Source of the DNA: Gemmata palustris
GTDB taxonomy: Bacteria; Planctomycetota; Planctomycetia; Gemmatales; Gemmataceae
DNA length: 64,000 bases
NCBI RefSeq assembly: GCF_017939745.1
Contig: NZ_JAGKQQ010000002.1
Coordinates: forward strand, 434,001 to 498,000
Direction of reading: 5' to 3'
Both the position numbers and the translations under genes were made by a program. A model generated the notes under the pieces. That model did no database searches, was not told where the DNA came from, and saw nothing but the letters and a program-made list of their open reading frames with translations. Each line of letters begins with the position of its first letter. Position 1 is the first letter of the stretch. Positions 34,803 to 44,356 of this stretch are shown piece by piece.

Positions 34803-37142
34803 CTACTTCCCGGTAACACGGACGGACTGTTCTTCCTTCAGTGGGTTCCGCAGGTGCGCGGCCTTCACTTCTGCCGTGAACCGGGCGTCTCCGGTTTGGG
34901 CCGCGTCGACTTCGACCGTGAACGTGAGCGTTTGACCCGGCTGCAGTTCATCCACCGTCGGGAACACAACGCGCCCGGCGTTATCGATGCGGCCCTCCGC
35001 CGGCCCAGTGCCGCGGAACGGCTTCAGTTCCGGCGGGGCTAGTGCGGTTACGTCGATATTGCGGGCGGAAACGGTCCCCTGGTTCTTCACGCGGATCTGG
35101 AACCGGACTCGCTTGCCCACCTCCACGAGCCCGGGCGGGGTCGCGAGTTCGAGCGAGAGGGCCGCGTTCCCGATCACCGCGACCGACGCTTCCGCTCGAC
35201 CCTCCACCGGCGTACCTACCGTTTTGCCGTTGTTGGTTGCGTCTGCCAGCACGGAGACGGTCACACCGGCTTGCGCCGCGAGTTTGATCGCATCGCCTTC
35301 GAGCTTGAACGATTTCTGCGTGCCAGAAGCCAAGTCCGCGAGTTTCCACTCCACCGAACCCGGGCCGATGGTGCCGCCGTCCGCAGCGGTGATCTTCACC
35401 TCGGGCGGGAGCGTGGCTCGCACCACGGCGTTCGACACGGGCGCGTCGCCGCGATTGGCCACCGTGATCGACCAACTCACCTGCTGGTAGAGGTACGCGA
35501 GCTTCGGGCCGGTGATCGCGACCGCGAGTTCGGCTTTGCGGACCTCGACGGAAAGTGGTTCCGCCGAAGCGGACAAATTGCCGTCGCCTGTCGCGCGAAC
35601 GCGGACACCGTACCTGCCGGTGGCCTTTGCGGTCAGCGGAAGGTCGAGCGTCTTCGTTTGTCCCGGCGCGAGGGTACCGGCAGTGAGTTCGACCGGACTG
35701 CGCGCCGTGCCGGAGAGCAACCCCTCATCGAATTGTGCCCACACGGTCACGTTCTCGGCCGGTGCCGCGCCGCCGTTCGTAATTGCGATGCGCCCCGGGA
35801 TGCGTTCGCCGGCGAGTGCGATCGGGGGCACTTCGAGCACGAGGTTCAGTTTCCCTTGCTCGACGCGCGTCGTCGCGCTCGTGTCCGCTCGCATACTGTC
35901 GGCGGTGACGGCTTCCGCGGTGATTGTGACTTGCCCCACCTTCGCGGGCCTCACCTGCATCACGACCGACTGCTTCCCCTTACCGCTCACGGGCGGGAGG
36001 TCGAAGATCAGACCGCCCTTTTCGTCCTGACGAGTGGGCGGCGGTTCGCTGCGCGAAAGGGTCGCGCTGTCGGAAATCGTAACCCGCACGCGCGCGTCCT
36101 TGCTGTCCACACCGGCAATGTTGTCGAGCGACACCGTCACCGGGAACGTGCCGATCGCGCTCGCGACCGGAGGCGCGTCCACCTTGAGTTTCACCTCGGC
36201 CGTTGCCCACTCGACGACCGTTTCGCGCCGGCCGACGACCGTACCGGGGCCGACGCCGTTCTCCGGGGGCTTCACCACTTCGACCGCGACGCGCGTCTTG
36301 CCGGCCTTCGGGTCGCGCTGAACGAGGCGCACGGCCGCTTCGCCGTTGGTGTCGGTGAGCGCTTCGGCTTCCTTCCCGCCGCTCCCGGACAGGCTCGCGG
36401 TGGTGTCGTCTCCGCTCTTTGACACGAGAACCGCGGGCGGGCCGCCGATCACCCGGTACCGCACGCGGAAGTTGCTCCCGGCGTCCGCCGACGCGGGGTT
36501 GATGCTGGTCGCGAGCGTCGTTTCGCCGCCGATGCGCACGGTCGTGGTTTCGGGGAACTTGAACCGCGAATCGCCCCACATCACTTTTGTGATGACGCGC
36601 CCGTTGTCCCAGTTGAAGACTTCCGGCGCGTAAGCGGTGACCACCGTCTCGCCCGGGATGGCCGAGCTGATGACCACAAACGTTTGTCCCGGTTCAACGG
36701 CCACGTCGTCTTTCGGGTCGTCGTTGCCGCGCGTGATTGTCTTGGGAATGTAAGACGTGTACGTGACCGCGTACTTGTTATCGACCTTGTACCCGCGCCC
36801 GGCGAAGACCCCGGACTCGTCCGCTTCGACGATGTTCCCCGGCCCCTCGATCATCCACTCCACGCGCCGGTCGCGGCGCGGTACCCCTTCCTTGTCGTAC
36901 ACGGTGGCGACGAGGACGATTTGCGAGCCGAGCGGCGCGGTCGCGTTGCCGCCGGGTTTGATTTCGAGGCGGCACGCCTTCGGGTCGAAGTCGCGAAAGT
37001 AACCGAACCCGCGGGGCTTCGCGTGCGTTTGCTCGATCCGCCCGGGCGGGAGCCAGTACGGGAACGTGGCGGGGTTGTACGAGCACCCGCCGATACCCGC
37101 GACCGCAGCGACGAGAACCAGAGCGGCGAGGCGTGCGAACAT
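34803..37142 (-). CDS. large lipoprotein with repeated Ig-like/DUF11-type domains
   Basis: A 779-residue protein with a lipoprotein signal (LVLVAAVAGIGGC, Cys at residue ~20), so it is probably anchored to a membrane facing the periplasm. The N-terminal part carries Ig-like segments (LGSQIVLVATVYDKEGVPRR, RVEWMIEGPGNIVEADESGV). From residue ~450, repeated CARDB/DUF11-like modules appear: AGERIPGRIAITNGGAAPAE, VSWSITVANRGDAPVSNAVV, GKRVRFQIRVKNQGTVSARN. Similar multi-module proteins serve as surface scaffolds. No enzyme domain is seen. It stands alone, with IS copy C about 280 bp upstream. Confidence 0.88.
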   Translation of the reverse strand: MFARLAALVLVAAVAGIGGCSYNPATFPYWLPPGRIEQTHAKPRGFGYFRDFDPKACRLEIKPGGNATAPLGSQIVLVATVYDKEGVPRRDRRVEWMIEGPGNIVEADESGVFAGRGYKVDNKYAVTYTSYIPKTITRGNDDPKDDVAVEPGQTFVVISSAIPGETVVTAYAPEVFNWDNGRVITKVMWGDSRFKFPETTTVRIGGETTLATSINPASADAGSNFRVRYRVIGGPPAVLVSKSGDDTTASLSGSGGKEAEALTDTNGEAAVRLVQRDPKAGKTRVAVEVVKPPENGVGPGTVVGRRETVVEWATAEVKLKVDAPPVASAIGTFPVTVSLDNIAGVDSKDARVRVTISDSATLSRSEPPPTRQDEKGGLIFDLPPVSGKGKQSVVMQVRPAKVGQVTITAEAVTADSMRADTSATTRVEQGKLNLVLEVPPIALAGERIPGRIAITNGGAAPAENVTVWAQFDEGLLSGTARSPVELTAGTLAPGQTKTLDLPLTAKATGRYGVRVRATGDGNLSASAEPLSVEVRKAELAVAITGPKLAYLYQQVSWSITVANRGDAPVSNAVVRATLPPEVKITAADGGTIGPGSVEWKLADLASGTQKSFKLEGDAIKLAAQAGVTVSVLADATNNGKTVGTPVEGRAEASVAVIGNAALSLELATPPGLVEVGKRVRFQIRVKNQGTVSARNIDVTALAPPELKPFRGTGPAEGRIDNAGRVVFPTVDELQPGQTLTFTVEVDAAQTGDARFTAEVKAAHLRNPLKEEQSVRVTGK

Positions 37143-37372
37143 CGGTGCGAAACCCTCCGCGCAGGGACTCAGGCGCGTGAGGAGATACGCAGAGTTTGAA
37201 AGAAGTGCAAGCCGGGTCTGGCCCGGCCGACACGAGGAACAACCGCGGATAACGCGGATCGCGCGGATCAGACAGAACAGAGAACAGAGATCAGAAGGCA
37301 GAGAACAGAGGCCAGAAAACAGAAGACAAAGGACCGGGGCTTTTAACCCCGGTAAGGGCGATCGATGGTAGC

Positions 37373-37400
37373 CAGGGGTAAGGCGCTAGCGCAACCCCTG
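37373..37400. repeat. short hairpin CAGGGGT...ACCCCTG
   Basis: Arms 37373-37379 and 37394-37400 enclose GGCGCTAGCGC, itself a palindrome. Just upstream (about 37334-37352) GGGGCTTTTAACCCC forms a second hairpin, and 37260-37320 is rich in repeated CAGAGAACAGAG words. This 280-bp gap between the lipoprotein start and IS copy C appears to be composite repeat DNA. Confidence 0.6.
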
Positions 37401-37422
37401 ACTAAACGAGCCGCTCCCTTGC

Positions 37423-38680
37423 CAGTAGTTTCAAGTGATTTGGCAGTGCCGCATGGGAGTTCCTAAGTTCAAGGTTCTCAGGCACTTGAACGGGAGCCTC
37501 CCATGCGACGTGGTTACTCTACGATCACCCCGGCGGTGGTCCACGCACTGACGCGCCGAACGTTGGAACGGGCCCTGGGTTGGACCGACTACAAGCGGTC
37601 GGTCACGCGCACCCAGTTGCTCGACCTGGTGCTGTTGATCGCGGGCACCACCCGCACGTTGTTCGCGGTAGTGACCCGGTACTTCGGGTTCTCCCACGAG
37701 ACCGCGCGACAGGCGATGCACGCCAACCGGGGTTCCCGGGACCAACTCACGGCCCGGTTGGTGGATGCCCTTCACCAGGTGGCGGGGTTCACGCGCCGGG
37801 ACCGGAGGCGCCGGTGGACGTGTGCCATCGATGTGCATTACGTCCCCTTTTATGGGGATCGCAGCACCCCGGGGATCATCGGCGGACCCAAGAAGGCCGG
37901 GACCTCGTTCTTTCACGCGTACGCCACCGGGGTACTGATTCACAAGCACCGGCGGTACACCGTGGGGCTGATGAGCGTGACGAAAGGAACCAAGCCGCAC
38001 CAGCAGGTGCAGACCCTTCTGGACCAGGTGGCGGCCCGCGGGCTCACGGTCCGCGGGGTGGTTCTGGACGCCGGGTTCGACAGCGGGGAGACCCTGTTGC
38101 TGTTGCAGGAACGGAACCTGAGCTACACGGTCCCGATGCGCAAGAAGGGCACCGGTACCAACCGCCGCAACGCCAGCTACACCCAACCCCACGGCACCAT
38201 CACCACCATGGAGTGGGTCACCGAGAAGAGCCGCAAGGCGGTATCGACTCGGGTGCTCGTGTGGCAACGGAAGGGCGAATCGCACGCCCGGGTGTACGCG
38301 TTCCGCGGGTGGGGCGATGCGACCGCCGTGTCGGAGGCGAACCGGGCTCGGTTGGGGCGCCGGCGGTACCGAGAGCGGTTCGGGATCGAGACCAGCTATC
38401 GGCAGAAGAACCAGGCCCGCGGGTGGACCACCAGCACCAACCCCGAGTACCGGTTGCTGCTCGAGGGCGTGGCCCTGCTGTTGCGCCAGGTGTGGGTGTA
38501 CCTGACGCTCCGGATCGCTCGGGCACGCGGGCTCGCGCCGACCGCCTGGGTCGCCCAGTTCCCGTTGGCCGAGATGCTCGACTGGCTCACGCAACGGATC
38601 CGCTCACGATACCCACGCACACGATGTATTACCCTGCCACACAATACACTTACAACCAACGCAACGCCTTGAAACTACTG
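37423..38680 (+). mobile_element. insertion sequence copy C (1258 bp)
   Basis: Identical to copies A and B across the element, with ends CAGTAGTTTCAAG (37423) and CTTGAAACTACTG (to 38680). Flanks differ: the left is CCGCTCCCTTGC, but the right begins GCGAGGGAGCGG, the other half of a palindrome. At most a 2-bp GC duplication is present. The insertion point within the CTCCCTTGC word is nevertheless the same as in the other copies. Confidence 0.92.
37503..38672 (+). CDS. DDE transposase, IS copy C
   Basis: A 389-residue protein with the same translated sequence as the copies A and B transposases. The frame is intact and the start-codon hairpin is kept. Confidence 0.92.
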   Translation: MRRGYSTITPAVVHALTRRTLERALGWTDYKRSVTRTQLLDLVLLIAGTTRTLFAVVTRYFGFSHETARQAMHANRGSRDQLTARLVDALHQVAGFTRRDRRRRWTCAIDVHYVPFYGDRSTPGIIGGPKKAGTSFFHAYATGVLIHKHRRYTVGLMSVTKGTKPHQQVQTLLDQVAARGLTVRGVVLDAGFDSGETLLLLQERNLSYTVPMRKKGTGTNRRNASYTQPHGTITTMEWVTEKSRKAVSTRVLVWQRKGESHARVYAFRGWGDATAVSEANRARLGRRRYRERFGIETSYRQKNQARGWTTSTNPEYRLLLEGVALLLRQVWVYLTLRIARARGLAPTAWVAQFPLAEMLDWLTQRIRSRYPRTRCITLPHNTLTTNATP

Positions 38681-38737
38681 GCGAGGGAGCGGTGCAGAGA
38701 CATCCCGTGTGTCGGACACCGAAAACCGTGGCAGCCT

Positions 38738-38807
38738 CCCGCTCCCTCGCGGCTCGTTCGGTCACTGGAAACCCCGCTCCCTCGCGGTCGCCGCTCGTTC
38801 AGTCACT
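38738..38807. repeat. tandem copies of CCCGCTCCCTCGCGG
   Basis: Two imperfect direct copies (38738-38766 and 38773-38807), each running CCCGCTCCCTCGCGG...CTCGTT...GTCACT. They belong to the IS-target repeat family but have CTCGC where targets have CTTGC. The second overlaps the stop of the Bax-inhibitor-like gene. Confidence 0.75.
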
Positions 38808-39537
38808 AGTCGTCGTTACTGACGCTCATGAAGATGCGGAGGACGTACCAGAACAGCAGCGCCACGGACGCGAACAGTTGCAGCGCGGCCGACACGTGCT
38901 GGTCGGTGCTGTAGTGGTGCATGATGTTCGACGTGTCGTAAATGATGAACCCACACGCCAGAGCCACCATCAGCGCCGCGAACCCCAACCCCAGGCTGAA
39001 GCCGCCGATCACCGCGGCAATGACTAGCCCCATCCCCAGAAGTGCCCCGACCCACAGGACCGGCCCGAGGAACGAGAAGTCCTTGCCGGACGTGAACACG
39101 GCCGCGGTCAGCCCGCCGAACGCGGCCAGCGTCACGATCCCGGCTTGCAGCGGGAGGTCTTTCCCGGCGTACTGCGGGGCCTGCGTCGCGACGATCAGAA
39201 TGGGCAGGAAGATGATGACTTCCAGCAGTACGTACAGCGTGAGCCCTGCGTACTGCACGCCCACCGATTGGCGCGACCGGGCCATCATCTGTGCCCCGAT
39301 GCCGCCCACGACGAACAGCACCATGAGCGCGATCCACGCGCCGTTGCCCCCGGAGGCGAAGAGCGACTTGAACACCTCCATCCCGAGGCCGGACGACAGC
39401 AGGGCCGCTTCGATCCCCACGAACGCGAGTACCGCGCCCGCGAGGTGGGCGTAGGTCCGGCGAATGAACGCGACGCGGGCGCTCGGCGGGGCTGAGGCCA
39501 CGGTTTCGCTGTGGTATCCGTCAACGAGGTAGCTCAT
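38806..39537 (-). CDS. Bax inhibitor-1/YccA family membrane protein
   Basis: A 243-residue integral membrane protein with about seven hydrophobic helices (AHLAGAVLAFVGIEAALLSS, WIALMVLFVVGGIGAQMMA, LYVLLEVIIFLPILIVATQA, LWVGALLGMGLVIAAVIGGF and others). The C-terminal signature IIYDTSNIMHHYSTDQHVSA is typical of the family, whose members include YccA, an FtsH modulator, and pH-sensitive calcium channels. The N-terminus is cytoplasmic and polar. It is monocistronic, with a long AT-rich region upstream. Which of the family's roles applies here is not visible. Confidence 0.92.
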   Translation of the reverse strand: MSYLVDGYHSETVASAPPSARVAFIRRTYAHLAGAVLAFVGIEAALLSSGLGMEVFKSLFASGGNGAWIALMVLFVVGGIGAQMMARSRQSVGVQYAGLTLYVLLEVIIFLPILIVATQAPQYAGKDLPLQAGIVTLAAFGGLTAAVFTSGKDFSFLGPVLWVGALLGMGLVIAAVIGGFSLGLGFAALMVALACGFIIYDTSNIMHHYSTDQHVSAALQLFASVALLFWYVLRIFMSVSNDD

Positions 39538-40119
39538 GTTGAACCTCTGCTAGTGAATTTTCGCTTCGTCTGACGCTTCTGCCGAATCAATGCTGCGGGC
39601 GCTGCAACCTGTTTCTCTCAATTGCGCAAGAGTAACTCGCAACCAAAATTGCGGGCCGTACCGCCGCGAGAGCACGGTATTCGTTCAAACTAAATGGGAT
39701 GGTACACGAAATGCCAGCAGATGCTGGGAAAATCGGTTCGATGGCTCTGTACGATCGGTTCTTGGCCCCGCTCCAAACGGCTAACAATGGCTAACGTTCC
39801 GCGCCCATTTTCCGCACGCGCACCACGTACAAAACTCATGAAAAACCAGAGAAAACTGCGCCCCCACTAACATTTGCTAACATTTTTGGGTTCGGCCGAT
39901 TCTTGCCCCGCCCCGCCGGATTTTCTGACTCACGACAGAGCGCATTCCGTTGAGAAAATACACCCTCTATCGGTAAACAGAGCGGCCGCTTAACCCCGAA
40001 TCCGCGAACTCACTGCACTCGGGATTCCGGCCATGAACGCTGTGTGCAAAGACGCTTCGGTGGAATGTCCCCAAAGGCCACCCATTCTATGCACACTGCG
40101 TGCCGCGAGACAAGTCGCT
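39538..40119. other. 582-bp intergenic region with phased GCTAAC motifs
   Basis: No convincing gene. Upstream of the Bax-inhibitor-like gene it has GCTAAC at 39780 and 39790, and CTAAC at 39867 and 39877 (10 bp apart each), the reverse complement of the GTTAGC pairs at 31161-31283. AT-rich stretches (GAAAAACCAGAGAAAACTG, ATTTTTGGG) could contain a promoter. Confidence 0.55.
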
Positions 40120-41037
40120 TCACGCCGCGGTACGGGCACCGCGTGCGTTACGAAAACGCGGATCGTAAGCGTCGAGTCCGAACGGCGGGCGGTAGTGATA
40201 CGTACCCGCACCCTCGTGAGGGGTGCAAGTCAACAGCACCCGCTTGTTGTGAGCGTGCGGGGGCGGCGGCGGGGGTTCGGGCGTGACGTTATCGAGCAGG
40301 GTCACCATATCCGGGCGCGAACCGCGCAGGGCCGCGCGGCACATCTCAATGCGCCACCGCCAGCCGAGCCGACCGGGTGGCGGAGCGAGCGGCGGGGGCG
40401 GTGGGGCTTGCGGTTCCAGGTAGCCGGCAACAGTGTTCGCAAAGTACGTCGCTGTCAGCACTTGTTGAAGCGCCCCGACGGTCGGGAGCCATTCGCAGTA
40501 CTGATTCGGGAAGTCGTACAGCGCCTCGTTCGGTTCGAGGTTGGTCGCAACGGGGCCGTCGACAACGACGATCGTGTTCGGGTGGCAACAGTGCCGGATC
40601 TGCGCGAGCGCGTGGAACGGGTCGTGCAGGTGGTAATAAACGCCGAGGAAAAGAATTACGTCGAACTTCTGCCCGCGCGCGCCGAGCGTGTAAACGGACT
40701 GGTTCTGATCAATTTCGATGGACGAGCCGAGCAGCTCTTTCGCCAGGTGAATGCCGCGCCCCTGGGACCAGTTCTGCCCCAGGTCGTCACTCGCGAGTAC
40801 CGATCGTGCCCCGCGCTTCTCGGCGAAGAAGCTCCAGTACCCGTCCCAGGCGCCGATATCGAGAACCGATTTGTCGCGGAAATCAATGGTCGCGAGGTGC
40901 GACTCCATGAATTTCCAGATGTGCCGGTGCTGTTCGATCTGGTGGCAGTGCGTTTTGGTCCGCAATCCATTCCCGAAGTCGAACTCGTGGTACCACGTGA
41001 CCGCGTCCAGTTCCGCCTGCTTCGCAGCGATGTCCAT
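40120..41037 (-). CDS. class I SAM-dependent methyltransferase
   Basis: A 305-residue protein from the ATG at 41037, with GAGGAA upstream. The early motif AVTWYHEFDFGNGLRTK and KSVLDIGAWDGYWSFFAEKR (SAM-binding motif I) resemble the DUF1698/CmoB-like group; FDVILFLGVYYHLHDPFHAL is the post-II region. The C-terminal third is odd, with Pro runs (APPPPPLAPPP, EPPPPPPHAH) that may be flexible. The acceptor is unknown; similar enzymes act on sugars or tRNA. It has no pathway partners nearby. Confidence 0.85.
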   Translation of the reverse strand: MDIAAKQAELDAVTWYHEFDFGNGLRTKTHCHQIEQHRHIWKFMESHLATIDFRDKSVLDIGAWDGYWSFFAEKRGARSVLASDDLGQNWSQGRGIHLAKELLGSSIEIDQNQSVYTLGARGQKFDVILFLGVYYHLHDPFHALAQIRHCCHPNTIVVVDGPVATNLEPNEALYDFPNQYCEWLPTVGALQQVLTATYFANTVAGYLEPQAPPPPPLAPPPGRLGWRWRIEMCRAALRGSRPDMVTLLDNVTPEPPPPPPHAHNKRVLLTCTPHEGAGTYHYRPPFGLDAYDPRFRNARGARTAA

Positions 41038-41216
41038 ATCGCCGATTCCTCGTGGTGGTTGCACTCCGGCCCGACTTCGGGTCATCCTTTAAATACGGCA
41101 TTTCGCGCGGTCGTGCCACAGCAACCGAGGAGTGTGTTTTCAAAGTGGCATGGCATTTTGCGCGCCGTAACTCCCCGTGACGAAGAGCCACGGCACGCGG
41201 GCGCCCACGACTTCGA

Positions 41217-42851
41217 CTACCCGCGGATGATCTCAATCACTTCGGTCTTGGTCTTCGTGTCGGACTTTGTGGGCATGTCCAACAACTTCCGCCAGGCCGC
41301 CGCGGTCGGGCTGGTGTCTTTGCCCGTCAACTCGCGCAACGCGGCGAGCGCGGCCCGGTGGTACGGCGACAGTACGCCGATCTCTTTGGGCGTGAGTTTG
41401 TCGCGATAAGCGGCCGCTTCATCACCGGTGAGCGTGCGTTCGCGAACGAGGAAATCGAACCGCTGCAGTTCCGGCCACGGGTGCGCGTCCGCGACCGCGA
41501 GCATCACCGAGAAATCTTGCCGCAAGTACGTGACGTCGAGGCGGATCATCAGCTCCGGCGACGATTGGCGGTAGCCCTGGGCCGGTGTCGGGAGCGGCTG
41601 GCCCTGAACCGGTACTTCGGCCGCGAGTGCGGACGCGGGCACGACGCTATTCGCGTTCGGCGCGTGACACATCATGCAGTTGCGGTGGTGGTTCACCTTC
41701 ACCATCTCGCGCACGACCAGCGTTTTCTTGTCCGCGTCCTTCTTCAGTTGCGGCATCCGCGGGTCTTCCTCCTCGAGCACCGCGACGAGTTCGGCGATCA
41801 GGTCCGTGCGCCCGATGCGGGTGATCGCGTCCGCGGACCGCTTCGCGACCGCGGGGAACGGGTAGCGCAGCCCCTTCACCAGAATATCGGTGTAGTCCTT
41901 TTCCCGGCGCACCTTGAGCACATCAATTGCTGCGTTCCGCACTTCGTCTTCGGACGAAAAGACCGCCAGCTTCGCGAGCGCCTTCGTCGCTTCCGCGTGC
42001 TGAACAGCCGCGAGGTACTTCACCAGTCCGGTGCGCAATTCCGGCGACTCGGGCGCGAGCATCTGCATGAGCGCCGCGATGCGCGCGACCGCAACGTGTT
42101 CCGCGAGCACCTTGTCGGTCCTGGAGCGAGTCGCGTCTTCTTGATCGCAGAACGTGGTGTAGAGCGGCCAAAAACCTTGCACCCCTGGAGGAACGCCATC
42201 GGCTTGCCTGCCAAAAGTCGTTTGGTTGGGGAACGACCTCCGGATTGTTGCGACCGCGTGCCCGAACTGTTTGCTGCGCTCGCCAGAAGTGCGGCAGTCG
42301 TCACCCATCGCGAAAGGCAAACCCGCGAGATCCGGGCGATTCTCCACAAGCGCGGCCATGAACGCATCGGTCTTCTTCGCGTTCATGTGATTGATCTTCG
42401 CCAGTTGGTGCGCGGCCCGTTCGGTCAGCTTGCCGTCCGAGGGCACTTTCTCGGGGCGGGCCTCGAACTCAACTTCCTCTACTTTCGTGAGATCGTCCGT
42501 CACGAGAGGTCCGCGCGCGCGGGCGATCTTCGGTGCCGGGGGCAGCAGGTCTTTTACGGACGCATTTGGGTCGATCTTAAAGGCGAGTCGTATGGGTGCG
42601 GGCATGGTCGGTGGAAGGCCCCCAACCGACGGCATGAAGTTCGGAACGGGCTGGGGTTGGGGCGGCGTGGGCAGGGCGGGCAGTTCCAGCGAGGGTAGCG
42701 GGGACGTGGCGGGAGGCGGTGGAACCGGGATGGTAATAGGAGGTGGAAGAAGGGTTTGCACACCGGTTTGCTGTGCCAGTGCTGGCCCTGACAGCATCAG
42801 CGCGCCCGCAACGAGCACTGGTACGAACCGCGAACTCCGGTAACCGACCAT
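41217..42851 (-). CDS. exported HEAT-repeat protein with one CxxCH heme motif
   Basis: A 544-residue protein with a signal peptide (FVPVLVAGALMLSGPALAQQ) and a long Pro-rich linker (~30-110). Helical repeats of HEAT type follow (HAEATKALAKLAVFSSEDEV, VAKRSADAITRIGRTDLIAE). Then VNHHRNCMMCHAPNANS at about residue 400 fits a c-type heme site (CMMCH). The C-terminal part has YLRQDFSVMLAVADAHPW and FLVRERTLTGDEA. Probably a periplasmic protein that may bind heme; no electron-transfer partner is beside it. Related layouts are common in planctomycetes. Confidence 0.8.
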   Translation of the reverse strand: MVGYRSSRFVPVLVAGALMLSGPALAQQTGVQTLLPPPITIPVPPPPATSPLPSLELPALPTPPQPQPVPNFMPSVGGLPPTMPAPIRLAFKIDPNASVKDLLPPAPKIARARGPLVTDDLTKVEEVEFEARPEKVPSDGKLTERAAHQLAKINHMNAKKTDAFMAALVENRPDLAGLPFAMGDDCRTSGERSKQFGHAVATIRRSFPNQTTFGRQADGVPPGVQGFWPLYTTFCDQEDATRSRTDKVLAEHVAVARIAALMQMLAPESPELRTGLVKYLAAVQHAEATKALAKLAVFSSEDEVRNAAIDVLKVRREKDYTDILVKGLRYPFPAVAKRSADAITRIGRTDLIAELVAVLEEEDPRMPQLKKDADKKTLVVREMVKVNHHRNCMMCHAPNANSVVPASALAAEVPVQGQPLPTPAQGYRQSSPELMIRLDVTYLRQDFSVMLAVADAHPWPELQRFDFLVRERTLTGDEAAAYRDKLTPKEIGVLSPYHRAALAALRELTGKDTSPTAAAWRKLLDMPTKSDTKTKTEVIEIIRG

Positions 42852-42988
42852 GACGTGTCCCTCCTGGAGTTAGTAACCTTCATCCCGACCCACACGGGCA
42901 CAAGGCGGGGAGAATCTTACCCTGAGCGGAACGACGATCACAAGCCGGACTTGAAAACTTTACAAGCTTGCTGGAGTGGCAGTTTGAA

Positions 42989-44326
42989 TCACGCCCCGGC
43001 GCGGAGCCGCGCGAACGCGGCACCGATGTCGATTTCGGCGAGGGCGTTCGCCCGCGAGCACACGTCCATCAGAATTCGATCCTGTACGCGCCCGCGTTCG
43101 AGGGCCTCGCGGTACGGGGTGCGGTGGAACGAGACCATCCCGTACTTCGAGACGAACTGGCCCGGGTAGCGTTCTTCGAGCTTGTGTTCGAGTTGCCGCT
43201 TCAAGGCGAAGTGCGGATCGGCTGATGTGTCGCGCATCTCGATGAAGTTGTCCAGCGCCAGTTGCGCGATGGCGTCGGTGTTCGGCTTCCGCGACGCGAA
43301 GAACCGCGGGAACACCTCGTCCCAGTTTCCGCCCTGCTCGTCGTACAGGTCCGCCAACACTTCGCAATCTTCAAACGCGCAGTTCATTCCCTGGCCGAAG
43401 AACGGGACGATCGCGTGCGCCGCATCGCCGAGCAGAAGCGCGTGCCCAGCGGAATACCACGGCGAACAGCGCACGGTGACCAGTCCGCCGGTCGGGTTGC
43501 GGAAGAACTCGCCCGGGAGGTCGGCAATGAGCGGGACCGCGTCCGGGAACGTTTGGGCGAAGAACGCCGTCACGTCGCTGGGCACTGCGAGTCGATCGAA
43601 TCCCGGGGTGCCTTGGTGCGGCAGGAACAGCGTGCAGGTGAACGAGCGATCGAGGTTCGGCAGCGCGATCATCATGTACCCGCCGCGCGGCCAGATGTGC
43701 AGCGCGTTCGGTTCCAGCCGGAACGTACCGTCGGGCGCGGGCGGGATCGTCAATTCCTTATAGCCGTGGTCCAAATACTCCTGTGAGTAATTCATGCGCG
43801 TGTTTTGCATCAGCGCGAGTCGCACCGCGGACGCCGCACCGTCGGTGCCGATCACAACGGGGGCTTCGACCCCGAATTCGCGCCCGGCGGCTTCGTCGCG
43901 GATAGACAGCGTCTGCGTGCGGAGGTTGTAATTGGTGCAGCGGTGCTGGAAGTGTACGGTGGCGTTCTTTTCGCGCGCGAGGGCATCGAGCAGTTGCACG
44001 TTCAGCCCGCGGCGCCCGACGGAGTGAATGACTTCGTCGGCCGTGCGCCCGTAGGGGATGAGCGAACAGGTACCGGTTACGGGGTGGATGTACCGGCCGC
44101 GCATCGGGATCGCCCGCGCCAGCACCTCGGCGTCGAGGCCCACGCGGTTCAGGGCGTGAATCCCGCGCACCGAGAGCGCGAGGTTGATCGAGCGCCCCTC
44201 TTCGATCTGCTCGGCGCGCACGTCCGCGCGCCGCTCGTAGACGGTGACGCTCACCCCTCGGCGCGCCAACATCAGCGCGAGCAGCGCGCCGGACAACCCG
44301 CCGCCGACCAGAGTGACTTCACGCAT
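42989..44326 (-). CDS. kmo: kynurenine 3-monooxygenase
   Basis: A 445-residue FAD enzyme that hydroxylates L-kynurenine to 3-hydroxykynurenine using NADPH and oxygen. The dinucleotide motif is VGGGLSGALLALMLARRG (residues 7-24). Next are RSINLALSVRGIHALNRVGL and IHPVTGTCSLIPYGR, both typical of the family, and GDAAHAIVPFFGQGMNCAFE (second FAD motif, GD...P..GQGMN). The C-terminus may associate with membrane, but no clear helix is seen. It lies downstream of kynureninase on the same strand but is now cut off from it by about 1.5 kb of repeat and IS DNA (copy D), so it may need its own promoter. Confidence 0.93.
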   Translation of the reverse strand: MREVTLVGGGLSGALLALMLARRGVSVTVYERRADVRAEQIEEGRSINLALSVRGIHALNRVGLDAEVLARAIPMRGRYIHPVTGTCSLIPYGRTADEVIHSVGRRGLNVQLLDALAREKNATVHFQHRCTNYNLRTQTLSIRDEAAGREFGVEAPVVIGTDGAASAVRLALMQNTRMNYSQEYLDHGYKELTIPPAPDGTFRLEPNALHIWPRGGYMMIALPNLDRSFTCTLFLPHQGTPGFDRLAVPSDVTAFFAQTFPDAVPLIADLPGEFFRNPTGGLVTVRCSPWYSAGHALLLGDAAHAIVPFFGQGMNCAFEDCEVLADLYDEQGGNWDEVFPRFFASRKPNTDAIAQLALDNFIEMRDTSADPHFALKRQLEHKLEERYPGQFVSKYGMVSFHRTPYREALERGRVQDRILMDVCSRANALAEIDIGAAFARLRAGA

Positions 44327-44356
44327 GGGAGGTTCCGCCGTTGGGTGGCGTGAGGC

